Assembly: GCF_000787835.1 (NCBI RefSeq)
Contig: NZ_BBPP01000005.1
Span: 135,315-199,314 of the forward strand
Direction of reading: 5' to 3'
Source: Streptacidiphilus melanogenes
Lineage (GTDB): Bacteria; Actinomycetota; Actinomycetes; Streptomycetales; Streptomycetaceae
Length of the DNA: 64,000 nt
In this document: piece after piece, positions 8,141 through 16,851 of the stretch
How the letters are laid out: each line of letters opens with the position of its first letter
Position numbering within the stretch: the stretch's first letter is position 1
Position numbers and translations under genes: made by a program
The notes under the pieces: model-generated
What the model saw: only the letters and a program-made list of their open reading frames with translations
Told to the model about the DNA's origin: nothing
Databases searched by the model: none

Positions 8141-10003
8141 CTACCCGTTCAGTCGCAACCGCAGTCGGCAGACCGTCGCGTCCGTGCCCCGCCGCACCGC
8201 CCGGCTGATCAGCGCGCCACGCTGGTTGTGGAGGGGCCAGGTCCACCAGTGCTCCGGTTCGACCTCCGGCACCAGGACCGTCACCCGGTCGTAGGCGTGC
8301 CCGCCGTCCTCCGCGCGCAGCTCGCGCAGGTACCGCACCAGCGGTCGTGCCAGCTCGCGGCGGGCCGAGGGGAGCTCGACCAGCGGGACTCCGGGCTGCC
8401 ACAGCTCCCAGTCGCGGCGCAGGGACTCCGCCGCCGCGCGTTCCTCCTCGTCCGCCTCGCCGGGGACGACGGTGACGGCGAGGACCTCGTCGCCCAGCGA
8501 GACCGCCGCGGACAGCGCCTCGCGCGTCAGGCGGGACAGCGCGCCCACGGGGACGACGACCAGGGAGTGCCTCGGCTCCGGCGCGGCCGGGACGACGCCC
8601 AGCTCCAGCTGCTCGCCGATCCGGGTGTACCCGCGCCGGACGGCGGTGAAGAGCAGGACCAGCAGCGGCAGCAGGGTGACGACGAGCCAGGCGCCCTCGG
8701 TGAACTTGGTCAGCGTCTCGACCACCGCTGCCGCCGTGGTCAGCAGCGCGCCGAAGCCGTTGGTCGCCGCCTTGCCACGCCAGCCGGGGCAGCGCGAGAG
8801 CCACCAGTGCCGGACCATGCCGACCTGGGCGATGGTGAAGCCGACGAAGACGCCGATGGCGAAGAGCGGGACGAGGCTGTCCACGTCGCCGCCGGAGGCG
8901 ACCAGCAGCACCGCCGAGGCGCCGGCCAGCGCGAGCACGCCGTGACGGTAGACCTGGTGGTCGGCGCGGAGCGCGAAGACGTGCGGGAGGTGGTGGTCGC
9001 GGGCCAGCAGCCGCAGCAGCACCGGCAGGCCGCCGAAGGAGGTGTTGGCGGCGAGCGCCAGGAGCACCATGGTGGCGAACTGGACCAGGTAGAAGAGGAA
9101 GCCGTGCCCGAACGAGGCGTCGGTCAGCTGCGCCAGCACGGTGACGCCCTCGACCGGCTGCAGGTGGAAGCGGCCGATGAGGACCGCCAGCCCGATCAGC
9201 ATCACGCCGAGCAGCCCGCCCAACGCGATCTCGGTGTGCTGGGCGCGCTTGACGCGCGGCACCCGGAACGACGGGACCGCGTTGGCGATCGCCTCGACGC
9301 CGGTCAGCGCGGAGCAGCCGGAGGCGAACGCGCGCAGCAGCAGCAGGACGCCGACGGACGTGGCGTTGGAGGCGACGTCGGAGGTGTGCCCGGCGGCCAG
9401 CAGCGCGACCGGGTGGTCACGGAAGAGGCCGACGACCACCACGCCCAGGATGGACGCCACGAAGAGCACCGTCGGGATCATGAAGACGCGGGCCGATTCG
9501 GCGATGCCGCGCAGGTTGATTCCGGTGATCAGCGCCAGCACGGCCAGGCAGATCCACACGCGCTGCCCGTACAGGGAGGGGAACGCCGAGGTCAGCGCGG
9601 CGACGCCGGCCGTCACGGAGACGGCGACGTTCAGCACGTAGTCGACGACCAGGGACGCCGCCGCGACCAGCGCGGTGCGCCGGCCGAGGTGGGTCCTGGC
9701 GACGGCGTAGGAGCCGCCGCCGTCCGGGAAGGCGGCGATGACCTGGCGGTAGGAGAAGGTCAGCACGGCCAGCAGCGCGGCGATCGCGAGCGTGACCGGA
9801 AGGGTGAAGCCGAGCCCGTGCGCACCGGCGGTGGCCAGCACCAGCACGATGGCCTCGGGTCCGTACGCCACGGACGCCATGGCGTCCAGGGAGAGCGCGG
9901 CCAGGCCGCCGAGCGCGGAGAGGCGGTGCCTCTCCGCGGGGTCGGCGGCCGCGGGTATCGGATGCGGTGTGGACTCTTCGGTGGCGGCGGTGGCTGCCGA
10001 CAT
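8141..10003 (-). CDS. KimA-like APC-superfamily permease
   Basis: Integral membrane transporter of 620 residues, started at ATG 10003 behind a GGGAG site. The N-terminal half has about twelve hydrophobic segments with APC signatures: SLDAMASVAYGPEAI, FSYRQVIAAFPDGGGSYAVA and the FASGCSALTGVEAIANAVP loop. The last ~150 residues are soluble, resemble a universal-stress-like domain and end near EHWWTWPLHNQRG. Layout and motifs resemble Bacillus KimA (YdaO), a proton-coupled potassium importer; generic annotation would be amino acid permease. It is divergent from a paralogue at 10212, so both probably answer to signals in the shared 208-bp gap. Potassium specificity is inferred. Confidence 0.88.
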   Translation of the reverse strand: MSAATAATEESTPHPIPAAADPAERHRLSALGGLAALSLDAMASVAYGPEAIVLVLATAGAHGLGFTLPVTLAIAALLAVLTFSYRQVIAAFPDGGGSYAVARTHLGRRTALVAAASLVVDYVLNVAVSVTAGVAALTSAFPSLYGQRVWICLAVLALITGINLRGIAESARVFMIPTVLFVASILGVVVVGLFRDHPVALLAAGHTSDVASNATSVGVLLLLRAFASGCSALTGVEAIANAVPSFRVPRVKRAQHTEIALGGLLGVMLIGLAVLIGRFHLQPVEGVTVLAQLTDASFGHGFLFYLVQFATMVLLALAANTSFGGLPVLLRLLARDHHLPHVFALRADHQVYRHGVLALAGASAVLLVASGGDVDSLVPLFAIGVFVGFTIAQVGMVRHWWLSRCPGWRGKAATNGFGALLTTAAAVVETLTKFTEGAWLVVTLLPLLVLLFTAVRRGYTRIGEQLELGVVPAAPEPRHSLVVVPVGALSRLTREALSAAVSLGDEVLAVTVVPGEADEEERAAAESLRRDWELWQPGVPLVELPSARRELARPLVRYLRELRAEDGGHAYDRVTVLVPEVEPEHWWTWPLHNQRGALISRAVRRGTDATVCRLRLRLNG

Positions 10004-10070
10004 GACCCCTCCCCGGGGACGTGCTGCGTCGTGGTGGTCGTCGCTCGGACGAGTCCCCATGCTGGCGTTT

Positions 10071-10142
10071 CCTGACGCGGCCGGGGGAACGTTCTGACGA
10101 TCTCCTGACGTCGTCGGGCGGCTCCGCTACGCGATCCTGACG
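10071..10142. promoter_or_regulatory. phased YCTGACG direct repeats between the two permeases
   Basis: Four copies of YCTGACG begin at 10071, 10093, 10104 and 10136. The spacings of 22, 11 and 32 bp are near multiples of one DNA turn, as expected for a tandemly bound OmpR/PhoB-type response regulator. They occupy the middle of the divergent promoter region. The binding protein is not identifiable from this window. Confidence 0.45.
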
Positions 10143-10211
10143 CTGACCCCGGCAGCCCCGCGCCGCGCGCCGAAATCGGCCAAAATGCCGGGTTTCGCCT
10201 AGTCTCGGTTC

Positions 10212-12230
10212 GTGGTGAACATCCCTCAGGTGGTGAAGCGGCTGCTCATCGGCCGGGCGATGAGCAGCGAGGAGCTCGGCGAGACGCTGCTGCCGAAACG
10301 CGTGGCCCTGCCGATCTTCGCCTCCGACCCGCTCTCCTCGGTCGCCTACGCCACCCAGGAGATCCTGCTGGTCCTGACCGTCGGCGGCACGGCCTTCCTC
10401 TACCTGACCCCGTGGATCGGCCTCGGGGTCGTGCTGCTGATGGCGGTGGTGGTGCTGTCCTACCGTCAGGTCGTCTACGCCTACCCGAGCGGCGGCGGCT
10501 CCTACGAGGTGGTCTCCACGAACCTGGGGGCCAACTCCGGTCTGGTCGTCGCGGCCGCGCTGCTCGTCGACTACGTGATGACCGTCGCCGTCTCGGTGGC
10601 CTCCGGCGTCGACAACATCATCTCGGCCTTCACCGCGCTGGCGTCCTACCGCGTGCTGATGGCCGTGCTCTTCGTGGTGCTGCTGGCGGCGGTGAACCTG
10701 CGCGGCGTGCGCGAGTCCGGCAAGGCCTTCGCCACCCCGACCTACCTGTTCATCGCCGGCATCCTCATCATGATCATCACCGGCTTCGTCAAGATGGCCT
10801 TCGGTCACAGCCCGGTGGCCTCCAGCGCGAAGTACCCGATCACGCCGACGGACCACAACAACACGCTCACCGGCTTCGCCCTGCTGATGCTCGCGCTGCG
10901 GGCCTTCGCCTCCGGCTGTACCGCGCTGACCGGCGTCGAGGCGATCTCCAACGGCGTTCCGGCCTTCCGCAGGCCCAAGAGCCGCAACGCCGCGCAGACC
11001 ATGGCGGCCATGGGCATCACGGCCGTGGTGATGTTCGCCGGCATCACGGTGCTGTCGCTGACCTCGAAGATCCACATCACCAACGACGGCTGCCAGCTCG
11101 TCGGCTTCCCCAACTGCTCGACCGCGCCACAACAGACCGTCATCGCCCAGCTCGCCGCGGCGATCTTCGGCGGCGACCACAGCGTGCTCTTCTACTACAT
11201 CCAGGCCGCGACCGCCCTGGTCCTGGTCCTGGCCGCGAACACGGCCTTCAACGGCTTCCCGCTGCTGGCCTCGATCCTCGCCCAGCACCGCTACCTGCCG
11301 CGCCAGCTGCACACCCGCGGCGACCGGCTCGCCTTCTCCAACGGCATCCTGGCACTGGCCCTGGTGAACGTCGCCCTGCTGGTCGCCTACAAGGCGAACG
11401 TCACCAACCTGATCCACCTCTACATCCTCGGCGTCTTCACCTCGTTCACGCTCTCCCAGATCGGTATGGTCCGGCACTGGAACGAACTGCTGCGCACCGA
11501 GACGGACCAGCGGGCGCGCGCGGCGGCGAAGCGCTCCCGGATCATCAACGGCTTCGGCGCGTGCGTCACCGCGCTGGTCCTGGTCATCGTGATGGCCACC
11601 AAGTTCACGCAGGGCGCCTGGCTGGCCGTGGTCGCCGCGATCTTCCTCTTCGTCAACATGAAGGCCATCCACCGCCACTACGACGAGGTCGCGGACGAGC
11701 TCGCCGTCGACGCACCGGCGGAGGTGTTCACCCGGCCCGGCCGGGTCCACGGCGTGGTCCTGGTGTCCAAGCTGCACAAGGCCACCCTGCGCGCCATCGG
11801 CTACGCGGAGGCGCTCCGCCCCGACGTGCTGGAAGCCGTCACCGCGGCCGTCGACCGCGACGAGGCGAGCGAGCTGGAGCGGCAGTGGGACGAGTTCGAC
11901 ATCGACATCCCGCTCAAGGTCCTCGACTCGCCCTTCCGGGAGATCACCAAGCCCGTCGTGACGTACGTGCGCGGCCTGCGCAAGGAGTCACCGAGGGACG
12001 CGGTGGCGGTCTTCATCCCCGAGTACGTCGTCGGCCACTGGTGGGAGCAGCCGCTGCACAACCAGTCGGCACTGTGGCTCAAGAGCCGGCTGCTGTTCAT
12101 GCCGGGCGTGATGGTCATCAGCGTCCCGTGGCAGCTCGCGTCCTCCCGCAGGGCGGGCGGACCCGCCCGCCGCGCGCCGGGCGCCGTCCGGCGCGGTGAG
12201 CCCAGCCCGCTCACTCCTCCCCGGCGCTGA
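10212..12230 (+). CDS. KimA-like APC-superfamily permease
   Basis: Transporter of 672 residues, started at GTG 10212 (GTG 10215 also possible). The opening IPQVVKRLLIGRAMSSEE and the first helix ASDPLSSVAYATQEILL match KimA/YdaO-type potassium importers as I remember them. So do the VVYAYPSGGGSYEVV loop and the FASGCTALTGVEAISNGVP segment. A soluble universal-stress-like tail (from about residue 510) carries GHWWEQPLHNQS, the same signature as the divergent paralogue. The last 20 bp overlap the convergent ArsR gene. Extra residues at the C-terminus are low-complexity (RRAGGPARRAPG). Transport role is firm; potassium as substrate is inferred. Confidence 0.88.
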   Translation: MVNIPQVVKRLLIGRAMSSEELGETLLPKRVALPIFASDPLSSVAYATQEILLVLTVGGTAFLYLTPWIGLGVVLLMAVVVLSYRQVVYAYPSGGGSYEVVSTNLGANSGLVVAAALLVDYVMTVAVSVASGVDNIISAFTALASYRVLMAVLFVVLLAAVNLRGVRESGKAFATPTYLFIAGILIMIITGFVKMAFGHSPVASSAKYPITPTDHNNTLTGFALLMLALRAFASGCTALTGVEAISNGVPAFRRPKSRNAAQTMAAMGITAVVMFAGITVLSLTSKIHITNDGCQLVGFPNCSTAPQQTVIAQLAAAIFGGDHSVLFYYIQAATALVLVLAANTAFNGFPLLASILAQHRYLPRQLHTRGDRLAFSNGILALALVNVALLVAYKANVTNLIHLYILGVFTSFTLSQIGMVRHWNELLRTETDQRARAAAKRSRIINGFGACVTALVLVIVMATKFTQGAWLAVVAAIFLFVNMKAIHRHYDEVADELAVDAPAEVFTRPGRVHGVVLVSKLHKATLRAIGYAEALRPDVLEAVTAAVDRDEASELERQWDEFDIDIPLKVLDSPFREITKPVVTYVRGLRKESPRDAVAVFIPEYVVGHWWEQPLHNQSALWLKSRLLFMPGVMVISVPWQLASSRRAGGPARRAPGAVRRGEPSPLTPPRR

Positions 12231-12603
12231 CCCCGCCGACGCCGCCGATGCCGCCGACGCGCAGGTGCGCGACGTGGTAGACGGCCTGGTCCAGCAGCGC
12301 GGAGACGTGGTCGTCGTACAGCGCGTACACCACCGACCGCCCCTGTCGCTCTCGCACCACCAGCCCCAGGTTGCGCAGCAACCTCAGCTGGTGGGAGCAG
12401 GACGACTGCTCCATGTCCACGTCGGCGGCAAGCTCACCGGCCGTGCAGGGGCCCTGCCGCAGCCGCGACAGGATCCGCAGCCGCGACGGCGTCGCGAGGG
12501 CCTGCAGTGTCCCGGCCACCCGCTCGGCCTCCACCGCGTCGAGCGCGGGCGCGGCAGGTGCGTCGTGCGCGGACGCGGCGGCTCTGGAGACCATGGTTTT
12601 CAT
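12211..12603 (-). CDS. ArsR/SmtB-family metal-sensing repressor
   Basis: Winged-helix regulator of 130 residues from ATG 12603 (ATG 12594 also possible). The DNA-recognition helix is SSCSHQLRLLRNLGLV, followed by the wing VRERQGRSVVYALY. Helix 5 contains DDHVSALLDQAVYHVAH, an exact D-x-H-(x)10-H-x2-H arrangement known as the alpha-5 zinc, nickel or cobalt site of SmtB/CzrA/NmtR proteins. The alpha-3 CxC arsenic/cadmium box is absent. It should leave DNA when the metal binds. No metal exporter is adjacent; the nearest transporter is the convergent permease, whose end it overlaps. Confidence 0.92.
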   Translation of the reverse strand: MKTMVSRAAASAHDAPAAPALDAVEAERVAGTLQALATPSRLRILSRLRQGPCTAGELAADVDMEQSSCSHQLRLLRNLGLVVRERQGRSVVYALYDDHVSALLDQAVYHVAHLRVGGIGGVGGVSAGEE

Positions 12604-12639
12604 CGTACTCAGGACACCCCCGCCCGCCTGTTCGCTCCC

Positions 12640-12900
12640 ACGTGCGGTTGCACCTCCAGGGACGGGACCAGCCCGCACACTCGCTCCCGCAGGTGGGTGC
12701 ACTCCCCGAGGGCGCGGGGCTGTGCCGACTTGCGGCTCCGCCGCGTGGGTGCGACCCGGGCGCACGTTCGCCCCAGCGCGACGGCGCACCGCTCAGGGGT
12801 GCGAGGAACTGCGCGACAAGCCACCGGCGTGCGGATGGTCCTCAACGCGCAGGGCAGTCAGCACAGCGTGGTTCTCGCGCAGTTCCCCGCGGCCCCGGGC
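12640..12900. repeat. Streptomyces-type intergenic repetitive element
   Basis: The 342-bp gap between the ArsR and peptidase genes holds phrases that, from memory, recur between Streptomyces genes (GGCGCGGGGCTGTG, GGCTCCGCCGCGTGGG, AGGAACTGCGCGAC). A perfect 12-bp inverted repeat GGAACTGCGCGA / TCGCGCAGTTCC lies at 12805-12816 and 12875-12886, spaced 58 bp apart, able to form a long hairpin. No gene is seen here. Confidence 0.6.
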
Positions 12901-12945
12901 AGCGTGCAACTGCCCGTGAGCGGGAAGGGATGCCAAGCTGACGGC

Positions 12946-13980
12946 ATGGCAGATGAGACCGCGCTGACCAACACCCTCACCGACGTCCCCGGGTTCCGGG
13001 TCGGGCACGCCCACCGCGTAGGCGGCGGCGCGCTGACCGGGGTGACCGTCGTGCTCGCGCCGGAGGGCGGGGCCGTGGCGGCCGTGGACGTGCGGGGCGG
13101 GGGCCCCGGGACGCGGGAGACGGACGCGCTGGACCCGCGGAACCTCGTGCAGCGCGTGGACGCGATCCTGCTGACCGGCGGCAGCGCCTTCGGACTGGAC
13201 GCCGCCGGAGGCGTCGTCGCGTGGCTGGAGGAGCGGGGCCGCGGATTCCGCGTCGGCGCGGAACCCACGCAGGTCGTGCCGGTCGTGCCGACCGCCGCGC
13301 TGTTCGACCTCGGGCGCGGTGGCGACTGGCGGGCCCGGCCCGACGCCGCGCTGGGCCGTGCCGCCGCGGACGCGGCAGCCGACGGGCCCGTCGCGCAGGG
13401 CAACGTCGGCGCGGGGACGGGCGCGGTCGTGGGCGGGCTGAAGGGCGGGATCGGCTCGGCCTCGGTCCGGCTGCCGTCGGGAGTGACCCTCGGCGCGGTC
13501 GTGGCCGTCAACGCCGTCGGGTCAGCGGTCGACCCCGCGACGGGCGAGCTCTACGCCGCCCGCTTCGGGCGGCCGGGCGAGTTCCCCGAGCTCCGCGCGG
13601 AGCCGTCCGCGCCTGCGGAGGGGCCGTCCCTGAACACCACCCTCGTCGTCGTGGCCACCGACACGACCCTCACCAAGGCTCAGGCCCACAAGCTCGCCGG
13701 CACCGCCCACGACGGCCTGGCCCGCGCACTGCGCCCGGTGCACCTGCTCTCGGACGGCGACACCGTGTTCGTTCTGGCCTCCGGCGCCCGCCCGCTGCCC
13801 GTCCCGGAGGGCGACCCGGCCTTCGCGGTCCACGTGGAGGCGGGCGCACTCAACGAGCTCTACGCGGCCGCCGCCGACACCGTCACCCGCGCCGTCGGGC
13901 ATGCCGTGCTCGCGGCGGAGTCGGTGGGAGAGTTCAGCAGCTTTCGGGACAAGTGTACGAACAAGCCGAATTGTGGGTGA
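12946..13980 (+). CDS. P1 family (DmpA/ThnT-like) self-processing aminopeptidase
   Basis: Protein of 344 residues from ATG 12946. N-terminal nucleophile hydrolases of this family are made as one chain, cleave themselves, and then remove N-terminal residues from peptides, D-amino acid peptides or beta-peptides. The family N-terminus (TDVPGFRVGHAH) and substrate segment (ILLTGGSAFGLDAAGGVV) are present. The expected cleavage site lies in GPSLNTTLVVVATD, where Thr after Asn would become the nucleophile, as reported for ThnT. No signal peptide is seen, so it should be cytoplasmic. The C-terminus carries an extra tail with two cysteines (FRDKCTNKPNCG). Confidence 0.88.
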   Translation: MADETALTNTLTDVPGFRVGHAHRVGGGALTGVTVVLAPEGGAVAAVDVRGGGPGTRETDALDPRNLVQRVDAILLTGGSAFGLDAAGGVVAWLEERGRGFRVGAEPTQVVPVVPTAALFDLGRGGDWRARPDAALGRAAADAAADGPVAQGNVGAGTGAVVGGLKGGIGSASVRLPSGVTLGAVVAVNAVGSAVDPATGELYAARFGRPGEFPELRAEPSAPAEGPSLNTTLVVVATDTTLTKAQAHKLAGTAHDGLARALRPVHLLSDGDTVFVLASGARPLPVPEGDPAFAVHVEAGALNELYAAAADTVTRAVGHAVLAAESVGEFSSFRDKCTNKPNCG

Positions 13981-14031
13981 TGGTACGTCAAACGACTGCC
14001 ATTGCCCGGCGTGCCGTCTCACACTGACTGC

Positions 14032-14853
14032 ATGCGCGTGGAGATAGCGGGGGAACCGCAACGGGGCGACCGCCCCTCGGAGGACTTCGTGGCCAGCAGC
14101 GGCGACGCGTTCGTGCTGCTGGACGGCTGCAGCTCGCCCGTCGCGATGGAGAACGGCTGCGAGCACGGCACGGCCTGGTTCGTCCGGCGGCTGGGCGTGC
14201 ACCTGCTGGCCCGTCTGGTCGACCGCCCGGACCGGTCGATGGCGCAGTGTCTGAGCGACGCCATCGCCGAGACCGCGTCCCTGCACGGCGCCCGCTGCGA
14301 CCTCGGGCATCCGAACACGCCCGCGGCCATGGTGGTGGCGGCCCGCGCGCACGGGCCGAGCCTGCAGTACCTGGTGCTCGGCGACTCCCAGCTGGTGCTG
14401 GACCGGGAGGGCACCTACGCGGTCGTGGGGGACAACCAGCCCTTCCCGGCGGGCGAGGGGCTGCGGCGCCAGGTCCACGCGGCGGCGCACGGCAGTCCGG
14501 AGCGGGCCTCCCTGCACATGCGCTACGCGTTGGCCGTGCGGGCCGCGCGCAACACGGGCCACGGCCCGTGGGTCGCCTCCGCGCTGCCGCGCGCCGCGGA
14601 GCACGCGGAGACGGGCGCCGCCCCGCTCGGCGAGCTCCGCGCGTTCGCGGCGCTCACCGACGGGGCGGCGAGGTTCGTCGACCGGTTCGACCTGGGCGGC
14701 TGGCCCGACGCGATGCGTCTGATGGACCAGCGCGGCCCGGCCGAGCTGCTCCGCCGGGTCCGCGAGACCGAGGCCTCGGATCCGGCGTGCGCGCGCTGGC
14801 CGCGTGGCAAGGCCAAGGACGACGCCACGGCCCTGTACGCGACCCTGCGCTGA
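14032..14853 (+). CDS. PP2C-like phosphatase domain protein
   Basis: Cytoplasmic protein of 273 residues from ATG 14032. The N-terminal EDFVASSGDAFVLLDGCSSP and the later YLVLGDSQLVL and AALTDGAARFVD segments resemble the metal-binding strands of PP2C-type serine/threonine phosphatases. Spacing is irregular and the usual DGMGG is DGCSS, so catalysis is uncertain. Such proteins are frequent in Streptomyces with no assigned partner. It starts 52 bp after the peptidase and may share its transcript. Confidence 0.65.
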   Translation: MRVEIAGEPQRGDRPSEDFVASSGDAFVLLDGCSSPVAMENGCEHGTAWFVRRLGVHLLARLVDRPDRSMAQCLSDAIAETASLHGARCDLGHPNTPAAMVVAARAHGPSLQYLVLGDSQLVLDREGTYAVVGDNQPFPAGEGLRRQVHAAAHGSPERASLHMRYALAVRAARNTGHGPWVASALPRAAEHAETGAAPLGELRAFAALTDGAARFVDRFDLGGWPDAMRLMDQRGPAELLRRVRETEASDPACARWPRGKAKDDATALYATLR

Positions 14854-14868
14854 GCCCGGCCTGACGGA

Positions 14869-15582
14869 CTACTTCACGGTCTTGACGTACACCCAGTGGT
14901 AGCCCGAGCCGGTGTTCAGCGAGTCACCGTTGTAGGTGGTCGCGAAGCGCAGGGTGATCCCGGCCGGGATCGACTTCCAGCCGAACCAGGTGGAGCTGTT
15001 TGCGTCGAGCGTGGCCGAGGAGTACTGCAGCCCGACGTTGTGCCAGGCGCCGCTGTAGTACTGCTGAACGTGGAAGTAGACCGTCTTCCCGGCCTTGCTC
15101 GGGTACACCTGGGACTGCTCGATGACCGGCTGGGTGCTGTGGAAGTAGTTCCATCCGGAGTTGATGTACGCGGGCTTCTGCATGCTCTGCTTGATCACGG
15201 CGGCGTCGTGGACGTAGACGCTGCGGCTGGCCGCGTTGTCGCCGGAGTCGCCCGCGAACTTGACGGTGAAGCCGGTGTTGCGGCCCATCCAGACGGAGAC
15301 GCGCAGGTTGCCGGAGCTGTCGACCTTGCCGGCCTTGACGAGCTGGTTGGCGGCCTCGGCCGCCGGGCTGCGGTAGATGGAGACGGTGCGGTTGGACGCC
15401 GTCTTGCCCAGGTGGGCGGTCAGGGTGATGGTCTGGCCGTCGACCGCGTTCAGCGTGCTGGCGGTGAGGCTCAGCTGCGGGTTGACCTTCGCGGCGGTGG
15501 CCGCGTTGGCCGGGGCGGCGCCGACGGCGAGGACGGCGGCGGTGGCGGCCACGGCGGTGGCCACAGCGGTGCGGAACTTCAC
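14869..15582 (-). CDS. secreted protein with Ig-like domains
   Basis: Exported protein of 237 residues. A classical signal peptide (MKFRTAVATAVAATAAVLAVGAA, cleavage near ANAA) precedes two beta-rich halves. The first (about 35-130) reads like a bacterial Ig-like fold (LTASTLNAVDGQTITLTAHL). The second (about 140-237) repeats the pattern VYPSKAGKTVYFHVQQYYSGAWHNV. Both resemble the SbsA/Ig domains of Streptomyces secreted proteins of unknown role. A lone gene read leftward, tail-to-tail with the PP2C-like gene at a gap of only 15 bp. Confidence 0.75.
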   Translation of the reverse strand: MKFRTAVATAVAATAAVLAVGAAPANAATAAKVNPQLSLTASTLNAVDGQTITLTAHLGKTASNRTVSIYRSPAAEAANQLVKAGKVDSSGNLRVSVWMGRNTGFTVKFAGDSGDNAASRSVYVHDAAVIKQSMQKPAYINSGWNYFHSTQPVIEQSQVYPSKAGKTVYFHVQQYYSGAWHNVGLQYSSATLDANSSTWFGWKSIPAGITLRFATTYNGDSLNTGSGYHWVYVKTVK

Positions 15583-15788
15583 GGAAGAACTACCCCCAGA
15601 GAAAGCACGCGCATGATGGAGCGCATGCCGAAGAATGTGCGATCACGGGCAGAGCGCTGCAGTCGCTCCACACACCGTGGTGCTGTGTGAATGACGTGAA
15701 CGTTAGTGCATGCCTGTGACAGCCAAGTGAGAACCCCGTCCACTCACTTCGTGAACGGGGTCCTCCCGGGGGCTCGGTCGCGGGGCGA

Positions 15789-16748
15789 CTAATCCCTGGT
15801 CACGGGGATCTGCCCGAATCGTCCGGCGTTGAAGTCCTCGATCGCCTGCTGCAGCTCGCGGTGACTGTTCATCACGAAGGGCCCGTAGTGCGCCACCGGC
15901 TCCTTGATCGGCTCGCCGCCGAGGATGATGACGTCCATGTTCGGCGAGCGCGACTCCTGCATCGCGGAGGCCTGCAGCGCGATGCTGTCGCCGTCGCCGA
16001 AGACCGCCGCCTGGCCCATGTGGATCGGACGGTTCTCCCCGCCGATCGTGCCCTCGCCGTTGAGGACGTAGACCAGCGCGTTGAAGTCCGCCCGCCAGGG
16101 CAGGGTGATCCGCGCGCCGGGGCTGATCGTGGCGTGCAGCATCGTGATCGGGGTGAAGGTCGTGCCGGGGCCCTGGTGGCCGCCGACGTCGCCGGCGATC
16201 AGCCGGAGGACCGCGCCGCCGTCCGCAGTGGTGAGCAGCTTGACCTCGCCGCCGTGGATGTCCTGGTACTTCGGCTGGATCATCTTGTCCGAGGCCGGCA
16301 GGTTCACCCAGAGCTGGATCCCGTGGAACAGGCCGCCGGTCATGACCAGCGACTCCGGCGGGGTCTCGATGTGGAGGATGCCGGAGCCGGCCGTCATCCA
16401 CTGGGTGTCGCCGCCGCCCAGGTGGCCGCCGCCGCCCGTCGAGTCCTGGTGCACGAACTCGCCGTCGATCAGGTACGTCACCGTCTCGAAGCCGCGGTGC
16501 GGGTGCCACGGGGTGCCCTTGGGCTCACCGGCCGCGTACTCCACCTCGCCCATCTGGTCCATCATGATGAACGGGTCGAGGTACTTGGTGTTGATCTTCG
16601 CGAAGGCGCGACGGACCGGAAAGCCCTCGCCCTCGAAGCCCTCGGGAGCCGTGACCACGCCCAGGACCGGGCGCGCCGTCGTCGCGGCCGGGTCCGGCGT
16701 CTCCACACGCGGCAGGACCAGGGGGTTCTCTACGGTCACAGCGGGCAT
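15789..16748 (-). CDS. pirin family protein
   Basis: Bicupin protein of 319 residues with an excellent AAGGAGG ribosome site before ATG 16748. The pirin metal motif is present as HPHRGFETVTYLIDG, with a further His in GILHIETPP. A short C-terminal tail follows the second cupin (AGRFGQIPVTRD). Bacterial pirins have quercetin dioxygenase or redox-regulatory roles; which applies here cannot be read from sequence. An inverted repeat 62 bp upstream suggests MarR-type control. Confidence 0.92.
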   Translation of the reverse strand: MPAVTVENPLVLPRVETPDPAATTARPVLGVVTAPEGFEGEGFPVRRAFAKINTKYLDPFIMMDQMGEVEYAAGEPKGTPWHPHRGFETVTYLIDGEFVHQDSTGGGGHLGGGDTQWMTAGSGILHIETPPESLVMTGGLFHGIQLWVNLPASDKMIQPKYQDIHGGEVKLLTTADGGAVLRLIAGDVGGHQGPGTTFTPITMLHATISPGARITLPWRADFNALVYVLNGEGTIGGENRPIHMGQAAVFGDGDSIALQASAMQESRSPNMDVIILGGEPIKEPVAHYGPFVMNSHRELQQAIEDFNAGRFGQIPVTRD

Positions 16749-16809
16749 GGCTGCCTCCTTGCTCTTGCTTCGACACGTCCAAGATAGTTGAACGTTGAAT
16801 CTCTAAGCA

Positions 16810-16825
16810 AGTTGAAGCGTCAACT
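16810..16825. promoter_or_regulatory. palindromic operator upstream of pirin
   Basis: AGTTGA-AGCG-TCAACT is a perfect 6+6 inverted repeat between the pirin and SseB genes. A related half-site AGTTGAACGTTGAA lies at about 16787-16800. TTGA..TCAA symmetry is typical of MarR-family operators, and MarR regulators often accompany pirin genes; no MarR gene is visible here. Confidence 0.5.
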
Positions 16826-16851
16826 AATTCCCACCCTGGTGGCGAGCTCCC

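Noticed and set aside
8114-10075. Rightward open frame of 653 codons across the first permease
   Set aside because: Translation is Gln/Gly/Arg-rich without membrane segments, whereas the opposite strand encodes a complete transporter.
10004-10211. c-di-AMP (ydaO) riboswitch for the KimA-like genes
   Set aside because: The conserved riboswitch core segments could not be found in the 208-bp gap on either strand; only direct repeats are evident.
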